From Bowmanella sp. JS7-9 (GTDB lineage: Bacteria > Pseudomonadota > Gammaproteobacteria > Enterobacterales > Alteromonadaceae): a DNA stretch of 64,000 nucleotides. Position 1 is the first letter of the stretch; each line of letters starts with the position of its first letter. Both the position numbers and the translations under genes were made by a program. This document shows positions 1 to 7,759 of the stretch, in pieces. The stretch lies in NCBI RefSeq assembly GCF_004329715.1, contig NZ_JXSY01000002.1:62001-126000 (forward strand). Direction: 5' to 3'. Under the pieces are notes generated by a model. It searched no databases, was not told the DNA's origin, and saw nothing but the letters and a program-made list of their open reading frames with translations.

Positions 1-435
1 TAATGCCACTTTATCGCTGTCTTTGGAGGCTACCCAGTATTCGGCTTCAGTGGTGTGTTCTTTTTTCCAAAATGGCGCCTGATTTTTCAGGTAGTCCATA
101 ATAAACTCGCAGGCACTAAACGCGGCTGCCCGGTGAGCACTGGCCACGCCAACAAAGACGATTTGGGCGTTGGGTTTTAAATAGCCAACCCGGTGAATAA
201 TATGCACTGCACCAAGCTCCCAGCGCGATTTCGCTTTGTAGGCGATGTCTTTTAACGCTTTTTCCGTCATGCCAGGGTAGTGTTCCAGTGTCATGCCAGA
301 TAGGGTAGTGCTTTGCAGATCCCGTACCAGCCCACAAAAGGTAACGATGGCACCGCAACCGGCGTTACGGCGTAACTCGTCGTACTCACTGGCCTGGCAA
401 AAGTCATCCGTTTGCACAGCAACAAATACCGTCAT
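1..435 (-). CDS. moaE: Molybdopterin synthase catalytic subunit MoaE (partial at window edge)
   Basis: Large subunit of molybdopterin synthase, which with MoaD thiocarboxylate inserts the dithiolene sulfurs into cPMP. The frame opens with ATG at 435 (MTVFVAVQTDD) and stays open for 145 codons to the left edge with no stop, so the last few residues are outside the window; the family is about 150 residues. Visible family features are the GLVRD turn, the LEHYPGMTEKAL segment, the HRVGYLKP strand and the Lys-rich active-site stretch FWKKE near the C-terminus. It is the last gene seen in the moa operon, one base after the moaD stop. Confidence 0.93.
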   Translation of the reverse strand, partial: MTVFVAVQTDDFCQASEYDELRRNAGCGAIVTFCGLVRDLQSTTLSGMTLEHYPGMTEKALKDIAYKAKSRWELGAVHIIHRVGYLKPNAQIVFVGVASAHRAAAFSACEFIMDYLKNQAPFWKKEHTTEAEYWVASKDSDKVAL

Positions 436-436
436 G

Positions 437-685
437 TTAACCTCCGGTGACCGGTGGGAAAAAGGCGACCTCATCGCCAGCAACGACCTCGGCACTGTGG
501 CTAACCATGGTTTGGTTAATGGCACAAAGTAACTCTGTACCGCTTAAGGCTTGCTGCCATTGTTCATTGTGCTGTTGTAAGTGTAACAACAGTGACTCGA
601 CAGTCGTTGGGGTAGCGCAATGCGCGGTATATTGGTCACAATGCAGCCGCTCACGTAGCGCGGCAAAAAACAGCACTTTAATCAT
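437..685 (-). CDS. moaD: Molybdopterin synthase sulfur carrier MoaD
   Basis: Small ubiquitin-like sulfur carrier subunit of molybdopterin synthase. The 82-residue product starts [13 protein letters not shown] and ends in PPVTGG; the terminal Gly-Gly is the site adenylated and thiocarboxylated in this family. The longer open frame upstream lies inside moaC, so the ATG at 685, overlapping the moaC 3' end by 8 bases, is taken as the start and suggests translational coupling. Cytoplasmic; partner is MoaE directly downstream. Confidence 0.93.
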   Translation of the reverse strand: MIKVLFFAALRERLHCDQYTAHCATPTTVESLLLHLQQHNEQWQQALSGTELLCAINQTMVSHSAEVVAGDEVAFFPPVTGG

Positions 686-1181
686 GATGAGTCTCCAGTA
701 AATAGTGCCCGGACTTGCCACCTGTTTTTTCCAGCAGTTGCACATCGTGAATAGACATGGATTTATCGACGGCTTTGCACATGTCGTAAATGGTAAGTGC
801 TGCAACGGATGCAGCCGTTAACGCTTCCATCTCTACGCCAGTTTGGCCGGTTACGCTACAGTAAGACTCAATATAAATCTGGCCCCGCTCGGGGTTAAGC
901 TGGAAGTCGATGCTGACTTTGCTTAGCATCAGGCTATGGCATAAAGGGATCAGCTCACTGGTTTTCTTCGCGGCCATAATGCCGGCAATACGTGCCGTCG
1001 CCAGCACATCGCCTTTTTTCAGCAATGCCTGCTCAATAAGCTTAATAACCTTGCTTGAGGTTTGCACTTTGGCTGATGCCCGGGCTACGCGCTGGTTAGC
1101 CATTTTATCGTTAATATCAACCATTGCGGCGGCACCATTGGCATTCAAATGGGTGAGAGTAGCGGTTTGCATATTGGACAT
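678..1181 (-). CDS. moaC: Cyclic pyranopterin monophosphate synthase MoaC
   Basis: Works after MoaA: converts 3',8-cyclo-7,8-dihydro-GTP to cPMP in Moco synthesis. The product is 167 residues from ATG at 1181, which has a TGGAG ribosome-binding site about 7 bases upstream; the frame could open earlier at 1229, but that would extend into moaB and lacks family similarity. Recognisable blocks are [15 protein letters not shown] at the N-terminus, [18 protein letters not shown] in the middle and [25 protein letters not shown] near the C-terminus. One base separates it from the moaB stop. Confidence 0.94.
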   Translation of the reverse strand: MSNMQTATLTHLNANGAAAMVDINDKMANQRVARASAKVQTSSKVIKLIEQALLKKGDVLATARIAGIMAAKKTSELIPLCHSLMLSKVSIDFQLNPERGQIYIESYCSVTGQTGVEMEALTAASVAALTIYDMCKAVDKSMSIHDVQLLEKTGGKSGHYLLETHHD

Positions 1182-1182
1182 G

Positions 1183-1722
1183 TCAGGCTCCACAGGTTTG
1201 GCTGGGGCTATGTTTAACATGGGCGACAAAATTACAGGGCCCGGTTTTTCCGCTAAGCTGCGGTAAGATCAGTTGCTGCATTGCTAACTGACACGCTGAA
1301 CCAGAACCGGGCATGGCAAATATCAGTGTGTCATTGGCTAACCCAGCCAAGGCGCCAGATTGCAGCGCCGCAGAGCCAACATCCTGATAAGACAGCTGGC
1401 GAAATAGCTCGCCAAAGCCGGGTACCGTGCTATCAAGCAGCGGCGTTATGGCAGCAATAGTACAGTTGTTTTTGGCATAGCCGGTACCGCCGTTTATCAG
1501 CACAACCTGTACCAGATCACTGGCAATCCAGTGGCTAAGCTGAGCGCGCAGCAGATATTTGTTATTTGGCAGTAACGCCCGGCCAACAAGGTTATGCCCC
1601 GCTGTTTGTAATGCGTCGCAAAGTAAGGCGCCGCTGCAGTCATTGTGTTCAGTACGACTGTCCGATACGGTAAGTACACAAACCGCAAGCGGATAAAAAT
1701 GAGTTAAGTCAGGCTTGGGCAT
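1183..1722 (-). CDS. moaB: Molybdopterin adenylyltransferase-family protein MoaB
   Basis: MoaB/MogA-fold protein of the molybdenum cofactor pathway, 179 residues. The fold is shown by [16 protein letters not shown] near the N-terminus, [12 protein letters not shown] in the middle and [15 protein letters not shown] followed by PCNF near the C-terminus. The position after the GGTG turn that carries Asp in E. coli MoaB (GD) reads Asn-Asn here, so a catalytic acid may be missing. MogA proteins are the proven adenylyltransferases, so the enzymatic role of this copy is uncertain. It overlaps the mobA end by 14 bases. Confidence 0.9.
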   Translation of the reverse strand: MPKPDLTHFYPLAVCVLTVSDSRTEHNDCSGALLCDALQTAGHNLVGRALLPNNKYLLRAQLSHWIASDLVQVVLINGGTGYAKNNCTIAAITPLLDSTVPGFGELFRQLSYQDVGSAALQSGALAGLANDTLIFAMPGSGSACQLAMQQLILPQLSGKTGPCNFVAHVKHSPSQTCGA

Positions 1723-2287
1723 AATCCCTCCTGTGCGCTAAAACGTTAAGACACTGCTGCCATTGTTCGGGGGTGTTAGTGTTAAGTAGCTCTGATGCAG
1801 AGCTTGCAACGGATAAGGCACCAAGTTGGTCGAGTAATTGTTTTACAGAACGTTTCCCTGCATGTAATTGCTGTTCAATCTGGTTAGCCAAGCTGGCGCT
1901 AACCGGTAACACGCAAGGTAGCGGGCTATCGGTAAAGTAAGTCGCCTGGTTCGCAGCAGCATTTAGCAACAGTTGCAGCGAGTCGGCCGTCAACAGTGGT
2001 GTATCCACAGCCAGCACTAATAATCTATCGCTAGTACAGTGGCTCAGACTGGCTAAAATGCCTGCCAACGGACCTTGTTGATGTAGCATGGGCTGTGCTA
2101 AATCATGAATAAAGCCGGCTTGATTGCGGCTTACCAAAACCTGTTTGGCGCCGGCTGCAAATGCCAGTTGCTGCATATGCGACAGCAGAGTTTGCCCCTG
2201 AATGTTAAGTAGGGCTTTATCTTGTCCCATTCGGCTGGATAATCCGCCGGCCAGAATCAGGGCAGTGAACGCAGTGTGTGTTTGCAT
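1709..2287 (-). CDS. mobA: Molybdenum cofactor guanylyltransferase MobA
   Basis: Transfers GMP from GTP to Mo-molybdopterin to make the guanine dinucleotide form of the cofactor. The 192-residue product begins MQTHTAFTALILAGGLSSRM; the LAGGxSxRMGxDKALL signature at residues 9-25 is the nucleotide-binding loop of this family, followed by LAVDTPLL, which supplies the metal-binding Asp. The frame extends upstream into moaA, but the ATG at 2287 starts one base after the moaA stop and matches the family N-terminus. It sits between moaA and moaB, so Mo insertion and GMP attachment genes are interleaved in one operon. Confidence 0.92.
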   Translation of the reverse strand: MQTHTAFTALILAGGLSSRMGQDKALLNIQGQTLLSHMQQLAFAAGAKQVLVSRNQAGFIHDLAQPMLHQQGPLAGILASLSHCTSDRLLVLAVDTPLLTADSLQLLLNAAANQATYFTDSPLPCVLPVSASLANQIEQQLHAGKRSVKQLLDQLGALSVASSASELLNTNTPEQWQQCLNVLAHRRDYAQA

Positions 2288-2288
2288 G

Positions 2289-3260
2289 CTAGCCTCCGAT
2301 CTGTGCAAGGTGCCGCGTGCTGCCACTGTGTTCCCGTTGTAACTGATGGCTGTAGGCTTTGCCTTGCACCGCTTGTTGTAAAAAGCGCTGCAGTGCGGCG
2401 GTGTCGTCGGTGTGTAAGAAAGCGCGCAGATCCTGATAGCTATCAGTAAACAGGCAAAGATAGAGCTGACCGAGGCTGGATACACGTAGACGATTACAGT
2501 CGGCGCAAAAATCTTTGCTGTAAGGCATGATTAAACCGATATTGCCTTGATAATCCGGGTGTGAATACTCTAACGCCGGGCCATCGGTTTTCGCTTTTGT
2601 CTTAAGTTGCCAGCCCTGCTGCAGTAACTGGTTTTGGATCAGACTGCCACTTAAGTGCTGACGCTGATAATAGCTGGCATTATCGCCCGTGCGCATCAGC
2701 TCGATAAATCGCAGTGCGATAGGCTGAGATTTAACAAAGTTGAGAAAGTCACCTAGTTCAGCGGCATTATGCTGTTTGAGTAACACCGTGTTGATTTTAA
2801 CTTGCGCAATGCCCAAGGCTTGCGCATAGGCAACGCCTGCAAGAATTTCGGCCAGTTTGTCCTGACCGGTAATGAGGTGAAAGTTATCAGCGTCCAGGCT
2901 ATCTATACTGACATTAATCGCATCAAGCCCTGCAGCTTGCCAGGCTTTAGCATCGCGCAGTAAGCGGTAACCGTTGGTTGTAAGCGCCACTTTTTCGATG
3001 CCGGGCACAGCTTTGCAGGTTGCAATGATTTCGGTTAAATCTTTTCTCAGTGAGGGCTCGCCTCCGGTAATCCGTACTTTGCGGGTGCCAAGCTGTGCAA
3101 AAGCGGTAACCAAGCGCTTTATTTCAGCAATAGACAATTCACCAACGCGTGAATCGCAGGTGTTGCCATCAGGCAGGCAATAGCTGCAACGGAAGTTACA
3201 GGTCTCCGTAATGGATAAGCGTAAATAACTAAAGCGGCGCGCATAGGCGTCAATTAACAT
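2289..3260 (-). CDS. moaA: GTP 3',8-cyclase MoaA (radical SAM)
   Basis: First enzyme of Moco synthesis: a radical SAM protein with two [4Fe-4S] clusters that cyclises GTP. The 323-residue product has the SAM cluster motif CxxxCxxC at Cys21, Cys25 and Cys28 (TETCNFRCSYC), the TGGEPSLRKD glycine-rich SAM-binding strand, and the second cluster as FCADCNRLR followed by a Cys 14 residues later (YLCLF). It ends in Gly-Gly, as required for MoaA activity. It is the first gene of the operon and follows the Moco riboswitch. Confidence 0.96.
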   Translation of the reverse strand: MLIDAYARRFSYLRLSITETCNFRCSYCLPDGNTCDSRVGELSIAEIKRLVTAFAQLGTRKVRITGGEPSLRKDLTEIIATCKAVPGIEKVALTTNGYRLLRDAKAWQAAGLDAINVSIDSLDADNFHLITGQDKLAEILAGVAYAQALGIAQVKINTVLLKQHNAAELGDFLNFVKSQPIALRFIELMRTGDNASYYQRQHLSGSLIQNQLLQQGWQLKTKAKTDGPALEYSHPDYQGNIGLIMPYSKDFCADCNRLRVSSLGQLYLCLFTDSYQDLRAFLHTDDTAALQRFLQQAVQGKAYSHQLQREHSGSTRHLAQIGG

Positions 3261-3261
3261 A

Positions 3262-3372
3262 ACTCACCTTTCCAAATGGGGAGGTGTGGCCGTTTCCAGT
3301 CATACCCGGTGGCGTTATTGCCACGGCTTACCGTTCCTAGCCTGGTTAAAGCCTTAGAGCCGGTAGCTCGGT
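3262..3372 (-). promoter_or_regulatory. Moco riboswitch in the moaA leader
   Basis: Read on the minus strand, the leader contains CCGTGGCAATAACGCCACCG and, just before the start codon, CACCTCCCCATTTGGAAAGG. Both closely resemble blocks of the E. coli moaA Moco RNA motif (GCCGTGACAATG, GCCACCAGGG and CGCCTCCCGTATCTGGAAAGG). The GGAAAGG box lies about 10 bases from the moaA ATG, so ligand-dependent masking of the ribosome-binding site is likely. Limits are approximate. Confidence 0.85.
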
Positions 3373-3497
3373 GTTATGTCTGTAAGCTTAAGCAGTTTGC
3401 TGGCGTATTGTTATTGCCAAGAAGGGGTGTTTTACTACTACCTAGTGGGTAGATTGTTTTCATTTGACCTAAAGCCATATGAGGTGACGCACAACTC

Positions 3498-3517
3498 ATT
3501 TTATCAGCTGATAAAAT
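3498..3517. promoter_or_regulatory. Perfect 20-bp palindrome upstream of the moa leader
   Basis: ATTTTATCAGCTGATAAAAT is a perfect inverted repeat with no spacer, about 130 bases upstream of the Moco riboswitch. The shape is that of a homodimeric regulator site; no T-run follows it, so a terminator is unlikely. The regulator is not identified. Confidence 0.4.
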
Positions 3518-3824
3518 TCCGTATTCCACAAACTGGTAAGGTCAGGGTATATGACACAAATAGCCTTGAACCCCACAGGTAAAAGCTTCGGCTGATTTTG
3601 TTTGAGACGGAAAAGTGTTGGCGGTGAGAACGAAGTGAAGACAGATTATGCCGGATGAGAGTGCTTATGAATGAAAAAATAAGTACTCCTCAGAATGTAG
3701 CTATACGATTTATTTTAAATGGGGGGACCGACATTTTCGCGATGGTTTGATAAATCATTTAATTTTCGAGTTTAATTAAAATCTCTACAGGGGATTCCAT
3801 TTTTACATAATCGGCATTACCTGC

Positions 3825-3852
3825 ACCGGCGCTTTTCAACAGCGCCGGTTTT
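3825..3852 (+). terminator. GC-rich hairpin, possible terminator
   Basis: The stem ACCGGCGC (3825-3832) pairs with GCGCCGGT (3842-3849) around a 9-base loop, followed by a short TTT run. No gene clearly ends into it, so it may be a remnant or a barrier between the moa promoter region and the island. Confidence 0.4.
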
Positions 3853-4068
3853 CGTTGTGAACACCCCAAAACAGTGCCTTATTGTGGCGCTAATTTCTCC
3901 AAACGGCGCACGAAAAATGTTGGTCAATTTGACCACTTTTCAGTTTTGCCCCACTCGTTGCGATAGTGACGTGAGCGTGGTGTTTTTGACGATTTGGCGG
4001 TACGTAATATCCCGATAGGCGGCATGTAAAAATTTTTTTTCGATCAGCGCGATAAAAATGCCGTGATC

Positions 4069-4226
4069 ATCACCATAGGGGCGGTTGTCTGCCGGTCGTG
4101 CTAAAAATATTTTTGGCGGGGGTGATATTTTTGCGGATTGGATCACCATAGGGGCGGCAGTCTGTCGGCCGTGCTAAAAAATATTTTTGGCGTGGGGGAT
4201 ATTTTTGCGGATTTGATCACCACAGG
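4069..4226. repeat. Two tandem 73-74 bp direct repeats plus a partial third copy
   Basis: Copy 1 (4069-4141) and copy 2 (4142-4215) both start ATCACCATAGGGGCGG and share CGTGCTAAAAA, TATTTTTGGCG and GATATTTTTGCGGATT; a third copy begins at 4216 and breaks off after about 11 bases. A diverged piece of the same motif, ATATTTTTGCGGAAATCATC, recurs near 4580-4600. The repeats are AT-rich with GC-rich cores and lie just upstream of the recombinase operon. By position they could be binding sites for the recombinases or a former attachment region; that is inference. Confidence 0.7.
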
Positions 4227-4232
4227 TGAATG

Positions 4233-4487
4233 TTAGTCGGCGATGCTGTCAGTCCACCCAAAACATCGAGCAACGGCGGGGTGTCTTTCAATGAGCCAGA
4301 ACATCAGGTCGTATTTGACGTTGTAATAGGCCCCCGATATTTTGCTGGGGAGCGATTCTGGAAAGAGATTGCCTCCGTAATTTGGTAGCACGCGCATCGT
4401 CGATTGTGCGAGCAGTGCCTTATGGTCTGGGTCGGTATTTGACGAATCTTGTGTCATATCACTTTGGCTACTCTGTCTTTTTTCCAT
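4233..4487 (-). CDS. Hypothetical 84-residue protein next to the tandem repeats
   Basis: The frame begins MEKRQSSQSDMTQD, with an AGAGG ribosome-binding site about 10 bases before ATG 4487; an upstream start at 4529 in the same frame has no such site. The N-terminal third is polar (Ser, Asp, Gln), while the C-terminal half has hydrophobic and aromatic residues (YYNVKYDLMFWLIERHP) and could form helices. No family is recognised. It points away from the recombinase operon and ends directly beside the tandem repeats, so it may belong to the same mobile module. It could also be a chance frame. Confidence 0.4.
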   Translation of the reverse strand: MEKRQSSQSDMTQDSSNTDPDHKALLAQSTMRVLPNYGGNLFPESLPSKISGAYYNVKYDLMFWLIERHPAVARCFGWTDSIAD

Positions 4488-4611
4488 TTCACACCGGCCT
4501 CTTAATACACGCCTCGCCTTACAATACATGACCTAAGCCCTGGGGTAACAGCTATGATAAAAAAAATTAAAAAAATTAAATATTTTTGCGGAAATCATCG
4601 CCATAAGAGGG

Positions 4612-4634
4612 TGTAACGTCGTCAAGTCGTTACA
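4612..4634. promoter_or_regulatory. Inverted repeat upstream of the 57-residue ORF
   Basis: TGTAACG (4612-4618) and CGTTACA (4628-4634) form perfect 7-base arms around a 9-base spacer, about 60 bases before the start at 4693. A very AT-rich stretch (4555-4590) precedes it. This looks like an operator overlapping the promoter of the small gene and perhaps of the whole recombinase operon. Confidence 0.4.
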
Positions 4635-4692
4635 TCCTTTTTACATTAACTCGTCCTCATCAGCGTGGTGGGGACTCAACCTAGGAGGCTTT

Positions 4693-4866
4693 ATGCCTAG
4701 ATCTACAAAGGTCGCGAATAATTTCGAGGCCGCAGAGGAATTTCCACTCGATGAAATCGACGTGGCATTCAATTTTCTTACGCGGGCCATGTTGCGTCGA
4801 TATGGTGTAGCAGAAACAATGCGTCGTGTTGGAAAAAATTTTGAAGAGCGTGATACGCCGAATTAA
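4693..4866 (+). CDS. Conserved-looking 57-residue small protein heading the recombinase module
   Basis: Not in a known family that I recognise. ATG 4693 has a strong AGGAGG ribosome-binding site, and the frame ends at 4866 just before a strong terminator, so it looks like a real single-gene transcript. The product (MPRSTKVANNFEAAEEFPLD at the start) has an acidic N-terminal half and a basic helix-like second half (FLTRAMLRRYGVAETMRRVG), which could bind DNA or a partner. Small helical proteins accompany some multi-integrase islands, so a directionality or accessory role is plausible but is inference. Confidence 0.6.
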   Translation: MPRSTKVANNFEAAEEFPLDEIDVAFNFLTRAMLRRYGVAETMRRVGKNFEERDTPN

Positions 4867-4875
4867 CTGGCAGGT

Positions 4876-4905
4876 AAAAGCCCGGTAACGTCCGGGCTTT
4901 TTTTT
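4876..4905 (+). terminator. Rho-independent terminator after the 57-residue ORF
   Basis: The stem AAAAGCCCGG / CCGGGCTTTT with loop TAACGT is followed by a T-run to 4905. It separates the small gene from the large recombinase operon, either ending its transcript or acting as an attenuating barrier before 5014. Confidence 0.85.
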
Positions 4906-5013
4906 GCCCGCAAAGTTTGCGACAAACAAAATTCAAAAATATTTTCCTTCCGCGCAATATTTTTCAACAAAACATCACCAGTCATCCGTAAACACTGTTT
5001 GCAGGATGAGTTC

Positions 5014-5529
5014 ATGAGGCTGTACACCCCTAGAGCGGATTTTAGACACGCCAGCAGGGCAGAAATTAAAAGGGCGATTCACGGGGCTAGTTCTAAGTCT
5101 GTGTTTACGCGATTAGCAACGATTGCTCCTCAAATCCAGACTGCAATCACGACAAACCCAGTTCCACTCGAACATCGATTTTGGAATGTTGTGCAGTTCT
5201 CCCATTCGGATCCATTGACGTTGGTCGGAAATATCCCTGCAATCGTGGCGCTGAGCGCGGAATTACCTACGGTTCCGGTTTTGGTCCACAAAACGCTTCC
5301 TGAGTTTCAACAATCGCTTTATGCATTAGAAAGTGCATACGAGGCGGTGATGGCATACCCCATGTCGTACCGTGAACGCCGAAATATCGTCGAATTCCTA
5401 TTTTGCGACACTGTAAAAAAGTGCGCTTCACTTTGGCGCTCGCCGTATTGGCAGAAACTGTTTCCCGAGGTCGCAACACTCGCAGCATTGGCGCGTCTGT
5501 GGCGTTGCTCCACCAAATCCCTGTATTAG
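5014..5529 (+). CDS. Unknown 171-residue protein, first gene of the recombinase operon
   Basis: Not recognised. ATG 5014 is preceded by AGGA at about 9 bases; a TTG start 15 bases upstream is possible in the same frame. The product begins MRLYTPRADFRHASRAEIKR, is basic at both ends, mixes helices with hydrophobic stretches (TLVGNIPAIVALSAELPTVPVLV), and has no visible catalytic motif, signal peptide or membrane span. It lies 10 bases before the 739-residue recombinase-like gene, so it is almost certainly co-expressed and probably a DNA-binding or assembly partner of the recombinases. It is too short to be a full tyrosine recombinase. Confidence 0.7.
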   Translation: MRLYTPRADFRHASRAEIKRAIHGASSKSVFTRLATIAPQIQTAITTNPVPLEHRFWNVVQFSHSDPLTLVGNIPAIVALSAELPTVPVLVHKTLPEFQQSLYALESAYEAVMAYPMSYRERRNIVEFLFCDTVKKCASLWRSPYWQKLFPEVATLAALARLWRCSTKSLY

Positions 5530-5539
5530 GTGGAGAGCG

Positions 5540-7759
5540 ATGATTAGAGAAAAAGTTTTCGGCTGGCTAAACCCACCTGCGCAACTGGACGGGGCTGGTC
5601 AGGTTGTCGCTGTGTTAGAAAAACTGCTCGAATTTGATCCGGCATTGTCACGTGACTGGGGTGAGAAAAGCGGCTGGCAGGAATGGCTGGACGGCATATC
5701 GCAACGCGCAGAAAAAACTGACAGCAGGGTATTGTTTAAAAAATCGATCACGAAAAATTTATGTGCAGAGAGCCCGCTGTGGGCGCTGCTCTGGCAGGTG
5801 AATTTTTGTTCGTTGGGCAATGCCGAACTGCGTTTACTCGCAGCATTTCTGTATCAGTGGGTCGCTATTAAAGACCGTTTGTCATCGCAAGAAACGGAAC
5901 TGGGAGCGCGGGCACTGCGTTTGCTTTTGACTAAACACCGCGCGGCAATAAATTGGTCCGATATTGTGTTGGATCTCACCGGCCTTACAGACCGTAGCCG
6001 TCTCAAATTGGGGAAAAACTGCCGCGAGGCCGCGCTGCAGTGGCCGGTTAATCATTTACGCAGAAACTACCTGCAGCGCCTTGCGATATTTTTTGGTGAT
6101 GTGCAGGGCGCTATCGGCAAAACCTGTTCGAAGGGAGTACCCAAAAGCCGCAAACGGTATTTCATCGACCTGCGTGAGCTCACTCGCGGCGGATCCGACG
6201 ATGAGACTGTGCGATTTGTAACACCGGATTGTAGTCTCGATGAAACTGGCGACGTGGCTGCCGAAGATGTTGACTACGAATTGGTGCTCGAAAATCCTGA
6301 ACCCATTCTGCGCGCCGAATTGGGCTCTCTGGCTGCGGTTTACACGACGGACAACACCACCACACGGTCCGTGTCAGTAGGTCGAAAAATTAAAAAAAAC
6401 CGCAGACGGAATCAGTTGCATACCGGATTAATGACGCCGCTCGAAACGGGGGCGGTGTTAGATCTGGGCCTGAAATGGCTGTATTCAGAAAAGGGTACGC
6501 TTGGCCTCGCAGTGTTAGTCAGTTTTTTTCTTGGCTGGCCGGTGGAAAAGCTCCAATCCATGACAATTTTTTCACCGGGATTGTTGCGAGAGGGCATCGT
6601 ATGGGATCCAGTCAATAACACCGGATATTGGCAAATTCGTTTACCAGCCTCCAAATCGGAGGCACGATGGAGTCGACTGCGATTGCCCGCCTGTCTAGAA
6701 CGGTTTTTTACCGCATGCCCCCCTGTGCACAATCAACGACTGTTCAAATCTAAACAACTGAAAAAGCGACTCCAAAAAGCACTGCAACGCGCGTCGGACA
6801 ATAGCGCTGTTAATTTTTCACTGAATAAAATCGCCCGTTTTTTACCAAATTTTGTTAGTTCGCAACCGGATATCTCGGCTAATCAGTTGGATATCGTGCT
6901 GAATTGGCAGCGATTTGAGTGCCGTGTCACCCGCCTGTATACCAGCGTATATGGCGATACGTTACGCGTCATGTGGCAATCATTGTGGCAGAAAGTCGCC
7001 GACTATTTACCTGATGATGCAGACAAAATGGCATTGTGCGTTAGTGCGGTTAATTTCGAAATCGGGTCAATCAACTCGCGATTTCTGGTAGACGAGAATG
7101 CGGTTAAATCGCTCGTAAACAGGACGTTAGATAGCGTCAATGCGTGTACCAACCCTATCGACTATCACAATAAGCTGACGGCATATACAGCCCTGTTATT
7201 TATGGCAGCCAGCGGGTGTCGACCCAATCGGGGGATTGTGCCAGCACGACAACAATTTGATTTCGCTCACAAAATGGTGCGCTTCTGTGACAAAAAAATT
7301 AACTCTGAGGAGCGGCTACGCGCTCTGCCAATTTGTGACACGCTTATGTCCCAACTGAATTTTTACGATGAACATAAGGCGCATTTTTTGCGGTTATTTG
7401 GTTGGCAAAATGAGGCCCTCTGGCAACTGCAAAACGATGAAGGGCGTTGGCTGTTTTTCGTAACGGACGATCTTCGTCCTCAAAAAGTCAATGTCAGTCG
7501 GGTTTATCGACAATTTGGCATCAATCGGGCTGAATTTGCAGACAATTTTTTTCGCCATCAATTTCACAGCGAATTGTCAAAACATGCCTCAGATCGAGTG
7601 GTCAATGCGCTAATGGGCCATTGGAGTCACGGCCAATCGCCCCGCACGGCGGACAGTGCTGTTGGGTATGCCGCTCAATTCGATTCCGCAGTCCAGCATA
7701 TTGAAAATTACATTCAACGAATCGGATTTGTGGCGTTGGAGCCGAAATATGGACGTTAA
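5540..7759 (+). CDS. Large tyrosine-recombinase-like protein (739 aa) with a divergent active site
   Basis: ATG 5540 has a GGTGGAGAG ribosome-binding site. The first ~500 residues are unlike standard integrases and include a basic patch (KIKKNRRR). The C-terminal ~200 residues carry a degenerate tyrosine-recombinase core: box I Arg561 in ASGCRPNRG, a Lys-containing hairpin (CDKKINSEERLRALP), box II Arg672 in FFRHQF, His694 in LMGHW, and candidate nucleophile Tyr710 in VGYAAQ. The first His of HxxR is Asn, and the His-to-Tyr gap is 16 instead of the usual about 10. It may be a catalytically altered partner of the next protein. Its stop overlaps the next start by 11 bases. Confidence 0.78.
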   Translation: MIREKVFGWLNPPAQLDGAGQVVAVLEKLLEFDPALSRDWGEKSGWQEWLDGISQRAEKTDSRVLFKKSITKNLCAESPLWALLWQVNFCSLGNAELRLLAAFLYQWVAIKDRLSSQETELGARALRLLLTKHRAAINWSDIVLDLTGLTDRSRLKLGKNCREAALQWPVNHLRRNYLQRLAIFFGDVQGAIGKTCSKGVPKSRKRYFIDLRELTRGGSDDETVRFVTPDCSLDETGDVAAEDVDYELVLENPEPILRAELGSLAAVYTTDNTTTRSVSVGRKIKKNRRRNQLHTGLMTPLETGAVLDLGLKWLYSEKGTLGLAVLVSFFLGWPVEKLQSMTIFSPGLLREGIVWDPVNNTGYWQIRLPASKSEARWSRLRLPACLERFFTACPPVHNQRLFKSKQLKKRLQKALQRASDNSAVNFSLNKIARFLPNFVSSQPDISANQLDIVLNWQRFECRVTRLYTSVYGDTLRVMWQSLWQKVADYLPDDADKMALCVSAVNFEIGSINSRFLVDENAVKSLVNRTLDSVNACTNPIDYHNKLTAYTALLFMAASGCRPNRGIVPARQQFDFAHKMVRFCDKKINSEERLRALPICDTLMSQLNFYDEHKAHFLRLFGWQNEALWQLQNDEGRWLFFVTDDLRPQKVNVSRVYRQFGINRAEFADNFFRHQFHSELSKHASDRVVNALMGHWSHGQSPRTADSAVGYAAQFDSAVQHIENYIQRIGFVALEPKYGR

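Larger units (their letters stand above)
3373..4068. other. Non-coding boundary region between the moa operon and the island
   Basis: No convincing gene is seen here. The part next to 3373 must hold the moa promoter. It contains a perfect 20-base palindrome at 3498-3517, a terminator-like hairpin at 3825-3852 and a second small palindrome, TGGTCAATTTGACCA, at 3921-3935. Short open frames at 3376-3582 (plus) and 3940-4149 (minus) have no ribosome-binding site or recognisable product. The left edge of the island is probably inside this stretch, but no duplicated attachment sequence was found. Confidence 0.5.

Noticed and set aside
116..358. 80-codon minus-strand frame
   Set aside because: Out-of-frame shadow of moaE, which is clearly read in a different frame through the same DNA.
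3376..3582. 68-codon plus-strand frame upstream of moaA
   Set aside because: It overlaps the moa promoter side, has no ribosome-binding site and no recognisable product.
3940..4149. 69-codon minus-strand frame running into the tandem repeats
   Set aside because: It reads through repeat DNA with low-complexity composition and lacks a start signal.
4069..4226. Tandem repeats as a CRISPR array
   Set aside because: Units are 73-74 bp, contiguous without unique spacers, and no cas genes are near.
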